A stretch of DNA of 64,000 nucleotides from contig JAIVFI010000009.1 in the NCBI GenBank assembly GCA_025558095.1, positions 248,001 to 312,000 of the forward strand, in the 5' to 3' direction. Within the stretch, counting starts at the first letter, position 1. Each line of letters starts with the position of its first letter. Of this stretch, positions 35,321-46,856 are shown piece by piece. Source of the stretch: Hyaloraphidium curvatum. Lineage: Eukaryota > Monoblepharomycota > Hyaloraphidiomycetes > Hyaloraphidiales > Hyaloraphidiaceae. The notes beneath the pieces were generated by a model, which saw only the letters and a list, made by a program, of their open reading frames with translations, searched no databases and had not been told where the DNA came from. The translations under genes were made by a program, and so were the position numbers.

Positions 35321-36644
35321 ATGCCGGGCCAGCTGACGTTCGCCCCCAATGAGAACATACTTTGTTTCCATGGAGCCTTGATATACGAAGCCAAGGCGCG
35401 TCTGACTCCGTGGGGCGCACCGCGCCGCGTCTGACGCGGATCACTCTAGGTCCTGAAGGCGGAGTACTGGGAAGGCGCGACGCCCGAAGAAAGCGGCCCG
35501 CATTACTTTGTTCACTACAAGGGCTGGAAGGCGACGTGAGATTCCCGACTTTGGGCCGGATCTCGGGATTTCAGCTCGGACCGCTGGCAGATGGGACGAA
35601 TGGGTCCCTGAGGAACGTGCCCTGAAGCTCAACGACGAGAATCTCAAGCGGCAGAAGGAGCTCGTCAGTCTGGCCAAGACGCAGGGTCAGCCCAAGAAGA
35701 AGGGCGCCGCCGCACCGGGTGGGAAGGACGAGAAGGGTCCCGGCGGCGATGCCGCCGCGCAGGGCAAGGGGGCGGGTTCCAATAAGCGGAAGAGGGAGAC
35801 CACGGTTGAAAAGGTGGGGAAGAGCGCATTTGGGATCCGTCTGTCATGCGACCTACAGCGGTTCCGTTGCGTTTCAGGAGGAGGAGTTCCTGAAGAAGGC
35901 AGAGGTGAAGCTGGCATTCCCCGACGTCCTGAAGGTCCAGCTGGTCGATGATTGGGAGTGGATAACGAAGCAGCAAAAGGTGCTTTGGAGGATGGGTTTC
36001 GTGCGGACTGGGCTCACCCGTCCACATGTTAGCTCGTCAAGGTGCCACGCGAGCCGAACGTGGATCGGATTCTCGAGCTGTACAAGGAGTCTCGGGCAGG
36101 GAAGAAGGCCCCGGTAAAGGACGTCCCGCGCTCAGACGAGGTGCTAGAGGAGGTCGTCAACGGAATCAAGGTCTACTTTGAGAAAGCCGTGGGGAACATT
36201 CTCCTGTACAGATTCGAGCGACCGCAGTACCAGGATCTCGTTCGGTTGGAGACCGCGACTTCGATGACCCAGGTCTACGGGGCGGAGCACCTTTTGCGCC
36301 TTTTTGGTAGGCTGATAGCCCTGGCGTTCGCGGTGCGGATGCCGACGGAAGCCACGCAGTGCAATTCCCGAGCTTGATCGCGCATACGAACATGGATTCG
36401 GACGCAGTCAACTTGCTTCGGGAGTATTTCACGGACTTTCTGAAGTGAGGGTGTCCCGGCTTAAGGGTTCAGGGTTCGGCGGACTGACGGCAAACGCTGC
36501 TGCAGGTTCTTGGCAAAGAACAAGAAGGAGTTTTTCCTTAGCGAGTACGGTGGGTCTGTCGAGCTCTCCTTTGCACGGGCAGCCACTGATGGTCGGTTTC
36601 CAGACAACGCCTCGCCGGCCTATGTTGCGTCTGCTCGCGCATGA
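35321..36644 (+). CDS. EAF3: MRG15/Eaf3-like chromodomain protein
   Basis: This subunit of the NuA4 acetyltransferase and Rpd3S deacetylase complexes reads methylated H3K36. The N-terminus MPGQLTFAPNENILCFHGAL leads into the chromo barrel: LIYEAK, then VLKAEYWEGA, YFVHYKGWKATWDEWV. The aromatic cage residues (Tyr, Trp, Trp) are present. A Lys/Ala/Gly-rich linker follows, then the MRG domain: VKLAFPDVLKVQLVDDWEWI, LYRFERPQYQDLV, VYGAEHLLRLF, FPSLIAHTNMDSD, FLAKNKKEFFLSEYDNASPAYV. Seven introns or so; the first (35396-35449) has a GC donor. The end ASARA then TGA lies 33 bp from the convergent F-box gene. Confidence 0.95.
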
Positions 36645-36677
36645 GTCCAATACCCGCGGAATACCCAGCTCAACCGC

Positions 36678-38762
36678 TCAACGAAGGGCAGTTGGTACAT
36701 TGTATGCGAGCCGGGATCCGAGGTCAATCGATCCGTGTGCCGAACTCCAAGCCCTCCAGTCCCGATCGGGAGCCCGCAGGCGGAGCCCCTGCCTCTGCAA
36801 CATGATCCGCATGAGCGCGGTATCCGTCAGGAGAAAGTCTCCTTCCACGGACAAAACGCGTAGTGCCGGACAGCTGCTATAGATCGCAGGCAACACAGCG
36901 TCCGTCAGTCGCGTGCAGCGGTCCACCGACAAGGTGCAGATGGATGCTCCTCGGAGCTCCAGGAACTGTCGCAGACCCACGTCGGTGAAAGCGTTCTCGT
37001 CTAGCGCCAGATGCGTCGGTCGGGCCACTCCGTAAGCCATGTGCGAGAGCGCGCGATCGTTAAGGAAGCACCGCTGCATGATCAGACAGCGCAAGTTCCC
37101 CAGCCGGCGCGAAACAGCAAATACAACCGCGTCGGTGACTGCATCCGGATGCACATGCCGGAGAGTGAGGTGCTCGAGACCGGGCAGAGCCCGGGCCAAG
37201 TAGAGCAAATGAGCTTCTCGCAACTGAAGGCCGCTCAGATACGCGGTAGGGTTCAAGGACTCGCGGAGCATCTGCAGCGGCGATCGCTGGTCCACCGCGA
37301 CCTGCATGTCGTCGAACGAAAGCTTCAATCGGCGAAGATGCGGTCGGGTCGCTATCTCCGGAGCGGAATTCGCTCTCTGCTCCATGTGGTAGACGAGCCT
37401 CGGATGAACAGGGGCAAAAGGCACCTTACTGAGTTCCAATCGAACGAGGCGCGGGAATCGATCCAAAAGCGCCGGTACCGAGATGCCGACACGCTTCCAT
37501 TGATCGTTCACAAACACCGCTGCCGACACGATGTCCTCCAGAACGAGATAGACGATAGAAGTCGCTGCGTCACATAGTGGAAGGACGAGCCCATCGTTGG
37601 TATCCGTTATGTCTCGCAGACCCACAGAGCAGCCGCTCATCCGCAGAGAACGCAGCGCAGAACATGCCCGAAGAACTCTGGCCGTCGCGTCGAAACCCGA
37701 GCATCCCACGAGTGTCAACCGCTTCACGCATGCGGTGACGACCTCACCGGGCCAAACGAGACGGCTTGCTGGACTTCCCGGGAATAGCTGAAGCTCCAAA
37801 CTTTCAAGCGACTCACGATCGGATGCGTAGTTCAAGATTGAAAGGGCTGACACCTCCGTGATCTGCGGACATCCCACGAGACCTAATTCACTAAGCGCCT
37901 GGGTCGTCCGAGCGGTCCTCGAGGCCAATAGTACCTCCAAGTGGTCCTGACTGAAGTCGTTGCAATTACGCAGCCGAAAAGATCGCAGGCCTGTGAGCTT
38001 TTCCGCAACGTAGCTCACGAAAGATGTAGATCCACCGATCATGTCACCGCCTGCGCCCTTAAGGTCAATGTCCAGGCGCTGCAACTGCGCGGGCAAGGCG
38101 GCCCAGTCAAGGTGCGAATCGGAGACGATTTGAAGGCTCTCCAACGACGGCAGGCGAGACAGAACGGCTGCGATGGGCACTCGAAACAGACTCAGTTCAA
38201 TGCCGAGGTGATTGATGCAGCGCACGAGATCGACGTCGTTCATCAACGCAGTCAGCTGCAGATCTAGCTCCGTTCTCAGTGAATCTGATTGCGGCAAAGC
38301 TAGCCGCACTTCGCGGTGGACCAAGTCTAAACGTTTGACAATCGAGATGCCTCCTGGTACGTCACGGCAAAGGGACCGCCAACGACCCCTCGTCGCGGCA
38401 TGCAAGCAACCCGACATGGTTTCCAAAGAACGGAATCCGCCCTGCCCCGGTCCTGACCAGAGAACTTGCAGCGCATTGCTGCACCAATGTCTGCAGACGA
38501 GAAGGCACGCGAGCAGGTCCTCGACGTCGAGCATTGCGCTCCGGTCCCGGAAAAACAGCAAAAACAGATCGTACGGTAGGGTAGCCGCCGCGCTTTTGTC
38601 CCCCGTTCTCCTGCGTGCCCTTTCCGGGGCTGGCGGGGCCGTGAAGCTCCGTCCGGGCACATCGCGGGCTGCACCGCCCGAAGTTCGACCATTAGCCCGA
38701 GATTTCGAAGCATCGTGGCGATCTGCTTTGCTTCCGAGCTCCGTAAATCGGCGGACGAGCAT
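36678..38762 (-). CDS. F-box and leucine-rich repeat protein
   Basis: F-box/LRR proteins are substrate receptors of SCF ubiquitin ligases. A basic, disordered N-terminus of about 60 residues precedes LPYDLFLLFFRDRSAMLDV and LLACLLVCRHWCSNALQVLW, an F-box. Then come leucine-rich repeats of the cysteine-containing type: LRSFRLRNCNDFSQ, ALSELGLVGCPQITEVSAL, VKRLTLVGCSGFDATARVL, LRSLRMSGCSVGL, LEHLTLRHVHPDAVTDAV, LSVDRCTRLTDAVLPAIYS, RVLSVEGDFLLTDTAL. Substrate is unknown. The gene is one uninterrupted frame of 694 codons among intron-rich neighbours. Its 5' end is 77 bp from the start of the divergent muniscin gene. Confidence 0.88.
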   Translation of the reverse strand: MLVRRFTELGSKADRHDASKSRANGRTSGGAARDVPGRSFTAPPAPERARRRTGDKSAAATLPYDLFLLFFRDRSAMLDVEDLLACLLVCRHWCSNALQVLWSGPGQGGFRSLETMSGCLHAATRGRWRSLCRDVPGGISIVKRLDLVHREVRLALPQSDSLRTELDLQLTALMNDVDLVRCINHLGIELSLFRVPIAAVLSRLPSLESLQIVSDSHLDWAALPAQLQRLDIDLKGAGGDMIGGSTSFVSYVAEKLTGLRSFRLRNCNDFSQDHLEVLLASRTARTTQALSELGLVGCPQITEVSALSILNYASDRESLESLELQLFPGSPASRLVWPGEVVTACVKRLTLVGCSGFDATARVLRACSALRSLRMSGCSVGLRDITDTNDGLVLPLCDAATSIVYLVLEDIVSAAVFVNDQWKRVGISVPALLDRFPRLVRLELSKVPFAPVHPRLVYHMEQRANSAPEIATRPHLRRLKLSFDDMQVAVDQRSPLQMLRESLNPTAYLSGLQLREAHLLYLARALPGLEHLTLRHVHPDAVTDAVVFAVSRRLGNLRCLIMQRCFLNDRALSHMAYGVARPTHLALDENAFTDVGLRQFLELRGASICTLSVDRCTRLTDAVLPAIYSSCPALRVLSVEGDFLLTDTALMRIMLQRQGLRLRAPDRDWRAWSSAHGSIDLGSRLAYNVPTALR

Positions 38763-38839
38763 CCCGCCCGCGGCGCTGTCGGCCGGTCGCGAGGGATTTC
38801 TCCGCCTCGTTCCGCCTTCACCCGGGTCGCTGGGCGCGA
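38763..38839. promoter_or_regulatory. Very short divergent promoter, F-box/LRR and muniscin
   Basis: Start codons lie only 77 bp apart, so transcription of the two genes very likely starts from one shared region or within the partner's coding sequence. Confidence 0.45.
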
Positions 38840-41627
38840 ATGAGGTACACGGACGCGTTCAGTGTTGGTTGACGCGTTCTCCGCGCTTAGGCGCCGGGTG
38901 GGCAATGTGTGACGCCTTTTTCCGGGTTGGGACAGCTCGATCGTCCAAAGGCGAGCGTGGACGCGGTTGCTGGACGGCTCAAGAAGAGCAAAGCGGCGGA
39001 TGCCGAGATCGCGGAGTTCTTCAAAGAGAGGTGCTCCTTTTCGGGACCGCCCTCTGGCAAGGGCATTGAAGCTAGGGCACAGGATCCGGATTGAGGAGTT
39101 GTATGCCCAACAGCTGGGCAAGCTGGCAAAGAAGGGCCTTTCTCAGGAGGCAAAAGATGGACTAGGGTGAGCCTATCAACCTGTGCTGAGTCGTCTCGGC
39201 GGTGAGCTCACGTGGGAGACAGGACCTTCGCGGGCATCGTGGAGAGCGTGTTCTCGGCGAGCAATGAGCTGGCGAGCTTACACCTCCAGCTCAGCAAGCT
39301 GCTGGCTTCGCAGATAGAGAATGCTCTGAAGGACACCAGGGCATTGGACGACGCGCTTCGACAGGTACTCTGAGCGCCTCAGTGTGTACAGATCGTGGCG
39401 ATTGACGACATCCCTCGGGGTCGAAGGAAGGCACCGTCTCAAAAGGTGCCAAATCTTACGAGGAAAAGCTGGGGAACCTCCGTAAAGTAGGCTCGCGGTT
39501 TTACCGCCGGATACCCTGTGTGGTCTGACCTGCGTGCGTCAGGCTCGCGAAAAAGCCGCGAAGAAGGTCGGCTCCAGGAGCGGTAAGAAGTCGAGATTGA
39601 ATGCCTTTGCTGTTGTTGACGATTGAGCGACAGATACTCAGGTGAATCAGGCGTCGTCCGCTCACGACCAGGCACGAGCAGAGTGGGCGAGGGAGCTCAA
39701 CGCCTTTCTGGACGTGGGTCCCGCCGGCCACTGCCCCTTTTCTCCGGTAAAGATGTGTCGTTGGGCAGCGCGCACAGAGGGCGGAGGAAGCGAGGCTGGG
39801 CAAGCTGAAGGATGCCATGAACAACTATGTCAATGCGGAGACCGAGGCTTACCGCAAGGCCATGTCGGTCAGTGGAAAGTCTCTACTCCTCCATCACTGC
39901 AATCTCATGGATCGTTCTAGGTCCCCGACAAGGTCCTGGTTAACGTGGTGTCGGCTGAAGTTTCGGCGGAGATCGAGGACTTTTGCGCAAAGGCGGGCGT
40001 CCAAAGTGGCGGATCTCCTGTCGCCGAAAGCACGTCAAGGGGCGGGCCCAGCCTCCCCCAGTTTTCGGGTTTCGGCTTTAAGGGACTGAACCGGGCATCG
40101 TCGATTCTGTCCATCGGCCAAAAGTTCAACGAAACCCTGACGTGGGCGCGGTTCGTCCTTCGTGTGCATTCTCCAGCTCACATGTGGTGCCACAGCTCCA
40201 AAACACACCACCGCGAGGCCGAGCAGCCGGGCACCCGCACTTTCGACAGTCAGCCCTCGCCGCCGGCCACCTTCAGCACTCGGGATCAGATCACCGTTGA
40301 CGAGGAAGGCTACCGCGTTGTGGTGCACAGCGATCCTTTCGCGAACCCGGTGAATCGAAATTTCGAAGACGACGACGATGACGAAGAAGGGTGAGGCCCG
40401 CCGCTAGGGACGTTCCACACGTGCCCCAACTCTCCTTCGCTAGGTCCCCGGCTCCGCAGCAACGGATCAAGGTCGAGATCAAGGAGCAAGCGATAAGCGA
40501 TGGTGCCGAAGATATGGCTGCTGTTCTCTCCAGCATGGCAGAGAAGATGGGAGTGGCCGGTGGCGGAGTTTCCAAGCGCCCCGGACCTGGGAGGTAAGTC
40601 CGTGTCACTTCATTGGAGCCCGTCATTGACCGTTGCATATGACAGACCGTCTGCGTCGTCCGCCCCCGACGTCGCGCAGACCCCGGACTCCCCGCGCGAT
40701 AATGCTTCGGCCCCAAGCCAAGGAGACTGGCCCGAAACATCTTTCGCAGACGAAGTTCTGCAGCAATTCCCTCCTAGGACTGTCCAACAGCTAAAGCTCA
40801 AAATGTTCGTTACCGAAACAGTCAACGCGGTGGTCGATGCTTCCGGTCAGATCTCGAAGATGCTCATCGTCGGGGAGGTCGGACTCGCTTTGGGTGAAAC
40901 GCTCGATCCCAGAAGCATTGCGGAAGGAGCGCGATTCGAACTTTCCCTCGCTGATCGTGGAAAGATCGAGAAGATTGTGCCCAACGGCTCCTTCTGCGCA
41001 TCCTACGGGGACGGGGACTCCAAGTCCTTCATGTGCGATCTCAAAGCAGTGGCCGAATACGGTCCCACCGAGGCATCTGCTTTGCCCTTGCTGAAGTACC
41101 AGGTCAGCACCCCAGACTCGGAACTCGACAAGATCGCCCCCTTGATCGTAAGGAGCAGGTGGAAGCCTGAAGCATCCCAGACGTCCCTTCTGCTGCTTTA
41201 CCAATTCAATCCTTCGGACGCTTCAATGGCGAGTGCGGTGCTAAAGGGCGTGGACGTTTTGGTGTCGGTCGCCGGAACGGCCGAAGTCACCAACGTGCAG
41301 TGCAAACCCAGCGGCCCGTGGAACAAAGACCGTCGCATGCTGCTCTGGAGGCTCGGGGACCTTGTTGCTTCGGCAGAAGAGCCGGGCAAGCTAATTGCGA
41401 GGTTCGAAACTGCCGCGACCCCTGGGGCACCCGCGGACGGACCCGGAGCGGATCCCTCGGTACGGTTGCCGCCAGGTCCCATTACTGTGCGCTTCTCGTG
41501 CGACGGCGTGCTGCTCTCTGGAGCCGACATCGTAGCTGGTGTTGGGGATCGGCCTGGCCTGGAATCGGTGGAGGTGGTTGAAGTGAAGCGGCAAGTCGTC
41601 GCAGGCAAGTACGTCCTCATGCCGTAA
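38840..41627 (+). CDS. SYP1: Muniscin (Syp1/FCHo): F-BAR plus mu-homology domain
   Basis: Muniscins are early endocytic adaptors that bend membrane and bind cargo. I read a first small exon MRYTDAFS, then LDRPKASVDAVAGRLKKSKA and AEIAEFFKER; the next exon continues IRIEELYAQQLGKLAKKG, a clear F-BAR signature. More F-BAR follows: SVFSASNELASLHLQLSKLL, YEEKLGNLRKAREKAAKK, AMNNYVNAETEAYRKAMS. A Ser/Pro linker with TVDEEGYRVVV precedes the C-terminal domain beginning QQLKLKMFVTETVNAVVDAS, which runs through LKYQVSTPDSELDKIAPLIV and SLLLLYQFNPSD to the end KRQVVAGKYVLMP, the muniscin mu-homology domain. About nine introns; the first exon is the least certain. Confidence 0.9.
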
Positions 41628-41657
41628 GGGTATACGATGGAGAGGCGAATACAGCTA

Positions 41658-42343
41658 TCATCGGGTATCTACTGAGGCCGCCACTCGTTCATTCTGCAGC
41701 CAATCCCGGTCCAGCGACTCGAGATGTTCGTCAAAGTCATGCAGAAGCCCCAGGTTCGCGTGATCGAGGACCGTCCGCGGGGGAACGGACACGGCGACCT
41801 TCGACTTCAGAATCTGCCACCCCGATCCCTCTTTGGAGTAGGCAATGAGGAGCCCTTCCTGGCTCTTGAACTTGGTGATATCCAGCTGACGGGCAGGTGA
41901 GGCCACCACCGTTGCGAGGGGAACGAACCGGCTTACCACGATGTAAACGGTCCCGGGACCTGCCTTGCTTTCGATAAGAGAGGCAATGGTACGCCCGACC
42001 GGAGACACTGTCCTGTCCTCCGGGTTCTGGTTGGCCTGGTAGTACCCGACTACTCTCCGGTTCGTCGCGGCAGCAAAGGCGTCGATCTGCGACATCGGAA
42101 CCGCGTTGATTTCCTCCGCGCGCCTCGAAGGCAAAACCACCTCCGCACCTGTTCCAAACCGACCTCCAGCATCGGGAACAGGTTCAGGTTGGTGTGGAAA
42201 AGAGGCACCGCGTCGAGGACCGAGAGCCCCGTGTCCGTCTTCCGCCCCAAAAGAATCCCGTTCACCGCCACGGACGGGTACTTGGCAGAATGTAACAGGA
42301 TCTTTGCGCAGGCCGTCGACGACACATCGCACGAGATGCCCAT
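41658..42343 (-). CDS. EMC8: ER membrane complex subunit 8/9
   Basis: EMC8 is a cytosolic MPN-fold subunit of the ER membrane complex, which inserts tail-anchored and multi-pass proteins. Two exons join across intron 42087-42148. Exon 1 reads MGISCDVSSTACAKILLHSA, VNGILLGRK and VPLFHTNLNLFPMLEVGLEQ; exon 2 continues IDAFAAATNRRVVGYYQANQ, with SPVGRTIASLIESK. The GYYQAN motif is characteristic; the zinc-binding JAMM residues are absent, as in the family. It ends VAASVDTR. About 207 residues, normal. The start is 88 bp from that of a divergent membrane-protein gene. Confidence 0.93.
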
Positions 42344-42431
42344 TGTGTTGTGGTGGGGCTCGCGTTGCGCGCGATGGATCGATCGCACCGCGTGCACGCA
42401 CCTTTTCTGCCCACGGGCCTTGGCTCCTATC
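42344..42431. promoter_or_regulatory. Short divergent promoter, EMC8 / membrane protein
   Basis: Start codons are 88 bp apart on opposite strands; a shared bidirectional promoter is likely. No motif is obvious. Confidence 0.45.
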
Positions 42432-43670
42432 ATGGCAGGCGGTTGGTCTAGCCTGATCCAGCTCGGCTTGGCGATATCCTTGCCGTGGCTGCTACGTCAG
42501 CTGGCATCGTGGCTCAACCGGAAGCCGGACGCGAAGCCCAAGGCAAGCGCGCCCTATGGGCGGTTCGACGAAGCCGTGCGATGGGTCCTTCTGGCCACCA
42601 TCGTGTATAACCTGGTGTTTGCCTGGGTCTGGACGCCGCCGAATCTGCTCGCGTCGCTCCAAGTGGGCGCGGGCGCGCCTTCGTTCGTGCTGCGGAACGC
42701 CATCTGGGAGTACACCGAGCAGGGATGGGGACAAAAGTGGGCCAAGCAGGTCCTCGGCGAATCCGAGGTCGAAGGCGTTCTTCCGGCGAAGCTCGAGCGC
42801 CTCCACACCCTGTACGGCCCGCTGAAGGACCAAGGGAAGCGGGTTTCCTACCTGAAGTACGGGGAGGCCGCCTTTCTCGGCTGCGGGTGGTGCGAGAACG
42901 ACCACGACTACCTCCTGAACATCTTCCCCGGGATTGCGCTGCAGTACGTTGTCGTGTTTTTCGCCCTGATCTTTGCGACGGAGGCGCGGCGGAAAAAGAC
43001 GTGGTGGACGTGGGCAGCCGTTGGTGTGGTGGCCGTCGGCCTCTTTGTGGACGTCACGCAGTTTGCGTCGTCGGACGAAGATTTCCTGCGTGATGCCATG
43101 AACCCCGCGAAGGCAGGGACCTCTGCGACTTGGTCGTCGGCCTACTCTTTCGCGGACCGCTGGCGCCGCACGGGGTTCGCGGCGATCTGTCTCGCAGTGC
43201 TGCTCATTGACGGATCCTTGGAGAGGACGGAGAACGAGATTGCGCGGTCCATCGTCGGCCTGAACCAGAACATCCTGAGCCACCTCAACGCCTACCGGCT
43301 GCAGCGGAGCAGCGTCCTTAGCGACGACACGCTCCGCAAGGCCTTCATGGATTTCCACCGTGCCAACGCCGTCGAGGCCGAGCTGATCAACGGCAACCCT
43401 GAGTACGAGAGCGTCAAGAGGGCTGCCATACAGAAGCATTCGCTGGATAAGGTCTTCCAGGAACAGGCCCAAATCGTGGAGCGGTGAGTTGCTGATTGCA
43501 TTAGCGGCGTTGCAGGCCCTGATCCCCCTTGCAGGATCATATCGGACGCCGTTTCGGAGGACAAGGAGGTGCTGGAATACGAGTCCGCGATCAAGGGTCC
43601 CATGGGGTCGGGCTCCGTCTTGGAGGAGGACGAGGAGGACGAGCTGAACAATTACCCGGGAGCGATGTAG
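42432..43670 (+). CDS. Conserved-looking multi-pass membrane protein, function unknown
   Basis: I cannot name the family with confidence. The protein starts MAGGWSSLIQLGLAISLPWL, an N-terminal hydrophobic span, then a lysine-rich stretch, and further spans WVLLATIVYNLVFAWVW, LLNIFPGIALQYVVVFFALI and WTWAAVGVVAVGLFVDV, with a last near FAAICLAVLLIDGSL. A conserved-looking CENDHDY box lies in a loop. The C-terminus is a long soluble helical and acidic tail (LEEDEEDELNNYPGAM). One intron near 43489 (GTGAGTTGC to CCTTGCAG). The layout suggests an ER or other endomembrane protein, and its divergent partner is EMC8, but co-function is a guess. Confidence 0.75.
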
Positions 43671-43822
43671 TCGATCGCGAATGATATGGGTCTGGGTCCC
43701 CAACCGCGTATGAACTTACTTACTGGAGGGGGACCGGGTAAAGGGTGGAGCTGCGCCGAACTTGGGCTTGGCCCATCAGTGGCGAGAGACTCCGTTCGCT
43801 CCCTGCGCGGCGCTGCTCTGAA

Positions 43823-46635
43823 ATGATCCCTCCGGCGACCGACTACAGCCGATGGCGGTTGCGGGTGAAGGAAGGTCGGCAGCTGTGGGAGTATCTGAGC
43901 GAGGAGGAGGCCGAGCGGGATCCGCAGAGGCCTTGCGACCAGTACCATCTCGGCACCTACACGGTGCGTTTCTAGCGGGGCCGACCAGGGAGTGCAAGCT
44001 GAATTGCCCATCAGTCGGCGCCTGAGCTTCCGGCACCACGTTCTCCCTTGGATTCCGCGCGCAATGGCTTCGAGTTCTTCAGGAGGACGCAGACGGACGA
44101 CGGCCACTGGGCGGGAGAGTACGGGGGACCGATGTTTATCATTCCCGGCTTTGCCATCGCCATGTACATCACCAAGACTCCCTTTGCCCCCGGGCAACGC
44201 GAGGAGATGGTGCGGTACATAAAGAACCGGGCGCACAAGGAGGACGGCGGTTGGGGAATGTGGGCTGGCTCTGCTCGACCTTGTCGCTCCTTCTTACATC
44301 ATTCATAGCCACATCGAGGGCATTTCCACTGTCTTCGGGACCGCGCTGAACTACGTGGCACTGCGTTTGATGGGAGTGGGACCTGATGACCCTGTCTGCG
44401 CGAAAGCGAGGAAGTGTCTCCACGGGCTCGGTACGGAGACTCTTCCGAGGGCGATCGCCGATGGAATCTGAGCTTGAGCGCTGTTTCAGGTGGCGCCATT
44501 GCAGCCCCAGCTTGGGGCAAGTTCTGGCTCTCGGTGCTGAACGTCTATTCCTGGGAGGGGATGAACCCCGTGCCGCCGGAGCTCTGGATTCTCCCCTACG
44601 CGATCCCGCTTCACTCAGGCCGCTATTGGTGCCACACGAGGATGGTTTATCTTGCCATGGGCTGGTTCTACGCCAACCGTTGGTCCGCGGAGCTCACGGA
44701 TCTGACCAAGGCTCTTCGGGAGGCAGGGCACGGCGATCAGTGCAATTTTAAGAGCGGCGCTCACGCCTGGCCTTCTTCAGGAGCTCTATGTTGAACCGTA
44801 CGACAAAATCAACTGGAGCAAGGCGCCGAACTGCGTCTCTGAAGCTGATCTGTATACCCCGCACTCGAAACTCATGGACATGGCGAACGGTGAGTTTAGC
44901 CATGCGGCTCGCAGCACCTTCTCATGAGACAATCGCAGTGGTTCTTCATCAGTACGAGAAGGTCGCTGGACCCAAGAGCTGGTTGCGCAGCCGGGCCATT
45001 GCCGAAGTCGTGAGGCAGATCCGCTTCGAAGACGAAAACACCAAGTACCTTGACATTGCGCCGGTAAGATTCTTTGGCTGCCTGCATGCGAGCCGTTGTG
45101 ACAAGGCAAACACAGGTCAGTAAAGCTATGAACATGTTGTTGGTGTGGATCATCGACGGACCGAAGTCGGAGACTTGGGCCAAGCATCTGGAAAGAGTTC
45201 CTGATGTCATGTGGTGGGCACAGGACCTTGCCTTGGCAAGTGGCCCGTCCTTACGGCTCTGCTGCAGGTTGGGGCGAGAAGGAATGATGTGCTCGGGGAC
45301 GAACGGATCCCAGCTCTGGGATACGGCTTTTGTCGTGCAGGCCCTTGTGGAATCAGGACTTGCCGAGGAAGAGGCATTCAGGCCCCACGTGTTGAAGGCT
45401 TTCGAGTTCATTGACGACTGCCAGGTCTCGTTGTCAATTGCTTCGGGGGTCCTTTGTTCCTGACGGTTCGTTTTCCAGATCAAGGAGAACCCAAAGCATC
45501 ACCTTGAAGCGTACCGTTACATGACGAAAGGAGCGTGGCCCTTCAGCACCCGAGACCAGGGATGGACTGTCTCCGACTGCACCGCCGAGGGTTTGAAAAC
45601 CGTCCTCCTCTTGCAAAACAAGCTAAGGTAGCTTTCTCCGAGGTTTCGCACGTGCTTGATCCGACAACAGGTGCACGCAGCTACACCGAGAAGCGCGTTT
45701 CCGACGAGAGGATGTTTGATGCCGTCAATGTGCTGCTGAACATGCAGAACGCAGACGGGGGGTTCGCAACCTATGAACCGCGGAAAGGACCCTTCTGGCT
45801 CGAATGGTTCAATCCTGCAGAAGTTTTCGGTGGGCGCACTTCTTGATTTGCCTTACGAGCATGGGTTTCACGGCGTCAATCAGGCAACATCATGGTCGAC
45901 TACAGCTACGTCGAGTGCACGACGGCGGTGCTGCTCGGCCTCACATCCTTCCGGAAGTACTTCCCGAACCACCGCAAATCCGAGATTCGGTAAGGGTGCC
46001 CTCTATTGCTAGAAGCCACGATATCAACACGTCCCACACCAGGGCGTGCTTAGATCGTTGCGTGAAGTTCATCAAAGGCACCCAGCGGCAAGATGGCAGC
46101 TGGTACGGCAGCTGGGCCGTGTGCTTCACCTACGCGACGTGGTTCGGCGTGGAAGCATTGGCCAGCATTGGCGAGGACTACCATAACAGCGACAACGTCC
46201 GACGCGCCTGTGAGTTCTTGATTTCCAAGCAGGAAGCCGACGGCGGATGGGGGGAGGCGTACAAAGTAAGCCTGACCGAATTGGAATCGCATCGATGCTC
46301 TTACGTTTCTCTTCAATCAGGCCTGCGAAATCCATGAATGGGTCAGCCACGAGAAATCGCAGGTCGTCATGACGTCCTGGGCCGTCATGGCGCTCATGGC
46401 GGCCAAGTACCCCGACGAAACGCCGATACGCCGGGGGATCCAGCTCATCATGGACAGGCAGCTTCCCACGGGGGAATGGCTGCAGGAAGGCATCGAGGGA
46501 GTCTTCAACCACAACTGCATGATCAGCTACCCGAACTACAAATTCGCCTTTACAATCTGGGCTCTCGGGAGGTATGCGGCCTTGTGCAGGGGAAGCTCTG
46601 TATCCCTACCGTCCTCCACTCCGTCGAAGCTTTGA
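43823..46635 (+). CDS. ERG7: Oxidosqualene cyclase, lanosterol synthase type
   Basis: This enzyme folds 2,3-oxidosqualene into the first sterol, at the ER or lipid droplets. It starts [22 protein letters not shown] motifs recur: [36 protein letters not shown] and [10 protein letters not shown]. The catalytic acid is in [10 protein letters not shown] (Asp at 45575-45577). Three residues that set product are readable: Thr in [10 protein letters not shown] (45299-45301), Gln in DQGWTVSD (45557-45559) and Val in the same motif (45569-45571). Cycloartenol synthases have Tyr, His and Ile there; yeast and animals have the Thr/Gln-or-Cys/Val set. About 12 introns; the boundaries near 45240 and the last exon are not fully resolved. 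Confidence 0.93.
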
Positions 46636-46856
46636 TTCTGTAGAGCTAGAGCTATTGTACATACCCTAATGTCGCGGCGGAGACTCGATTCCACGATTGC
46701 AGCGACGCTCGGGTGGAGGCGAGCGGAGTTTGAGCCAAAAAAACTCCCGTCTCGCAATTCTCGCGGACGGCTCCATCAGCACCCCAGCGATGGCCTCTGC
46801 TTGATAGGAGACAAAACAGCCGACTCGGGAGATCCACGACTTGGGACATTAGGGCG

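Noticed and set aside
42492-43703. A 403-codon minus-strand frame opposite the membrane-protein gene
   Set aside because: It is the antisense of a clear coding sequence, has Arg/Val/Leu-rich composition without motifs, and arises from high G+C third positions.
43823-46635. Cycloartenol synthase
   Set aside because: The three diagnostic residues are Thr, Gln and Val instead of Tyr, His and Ile.
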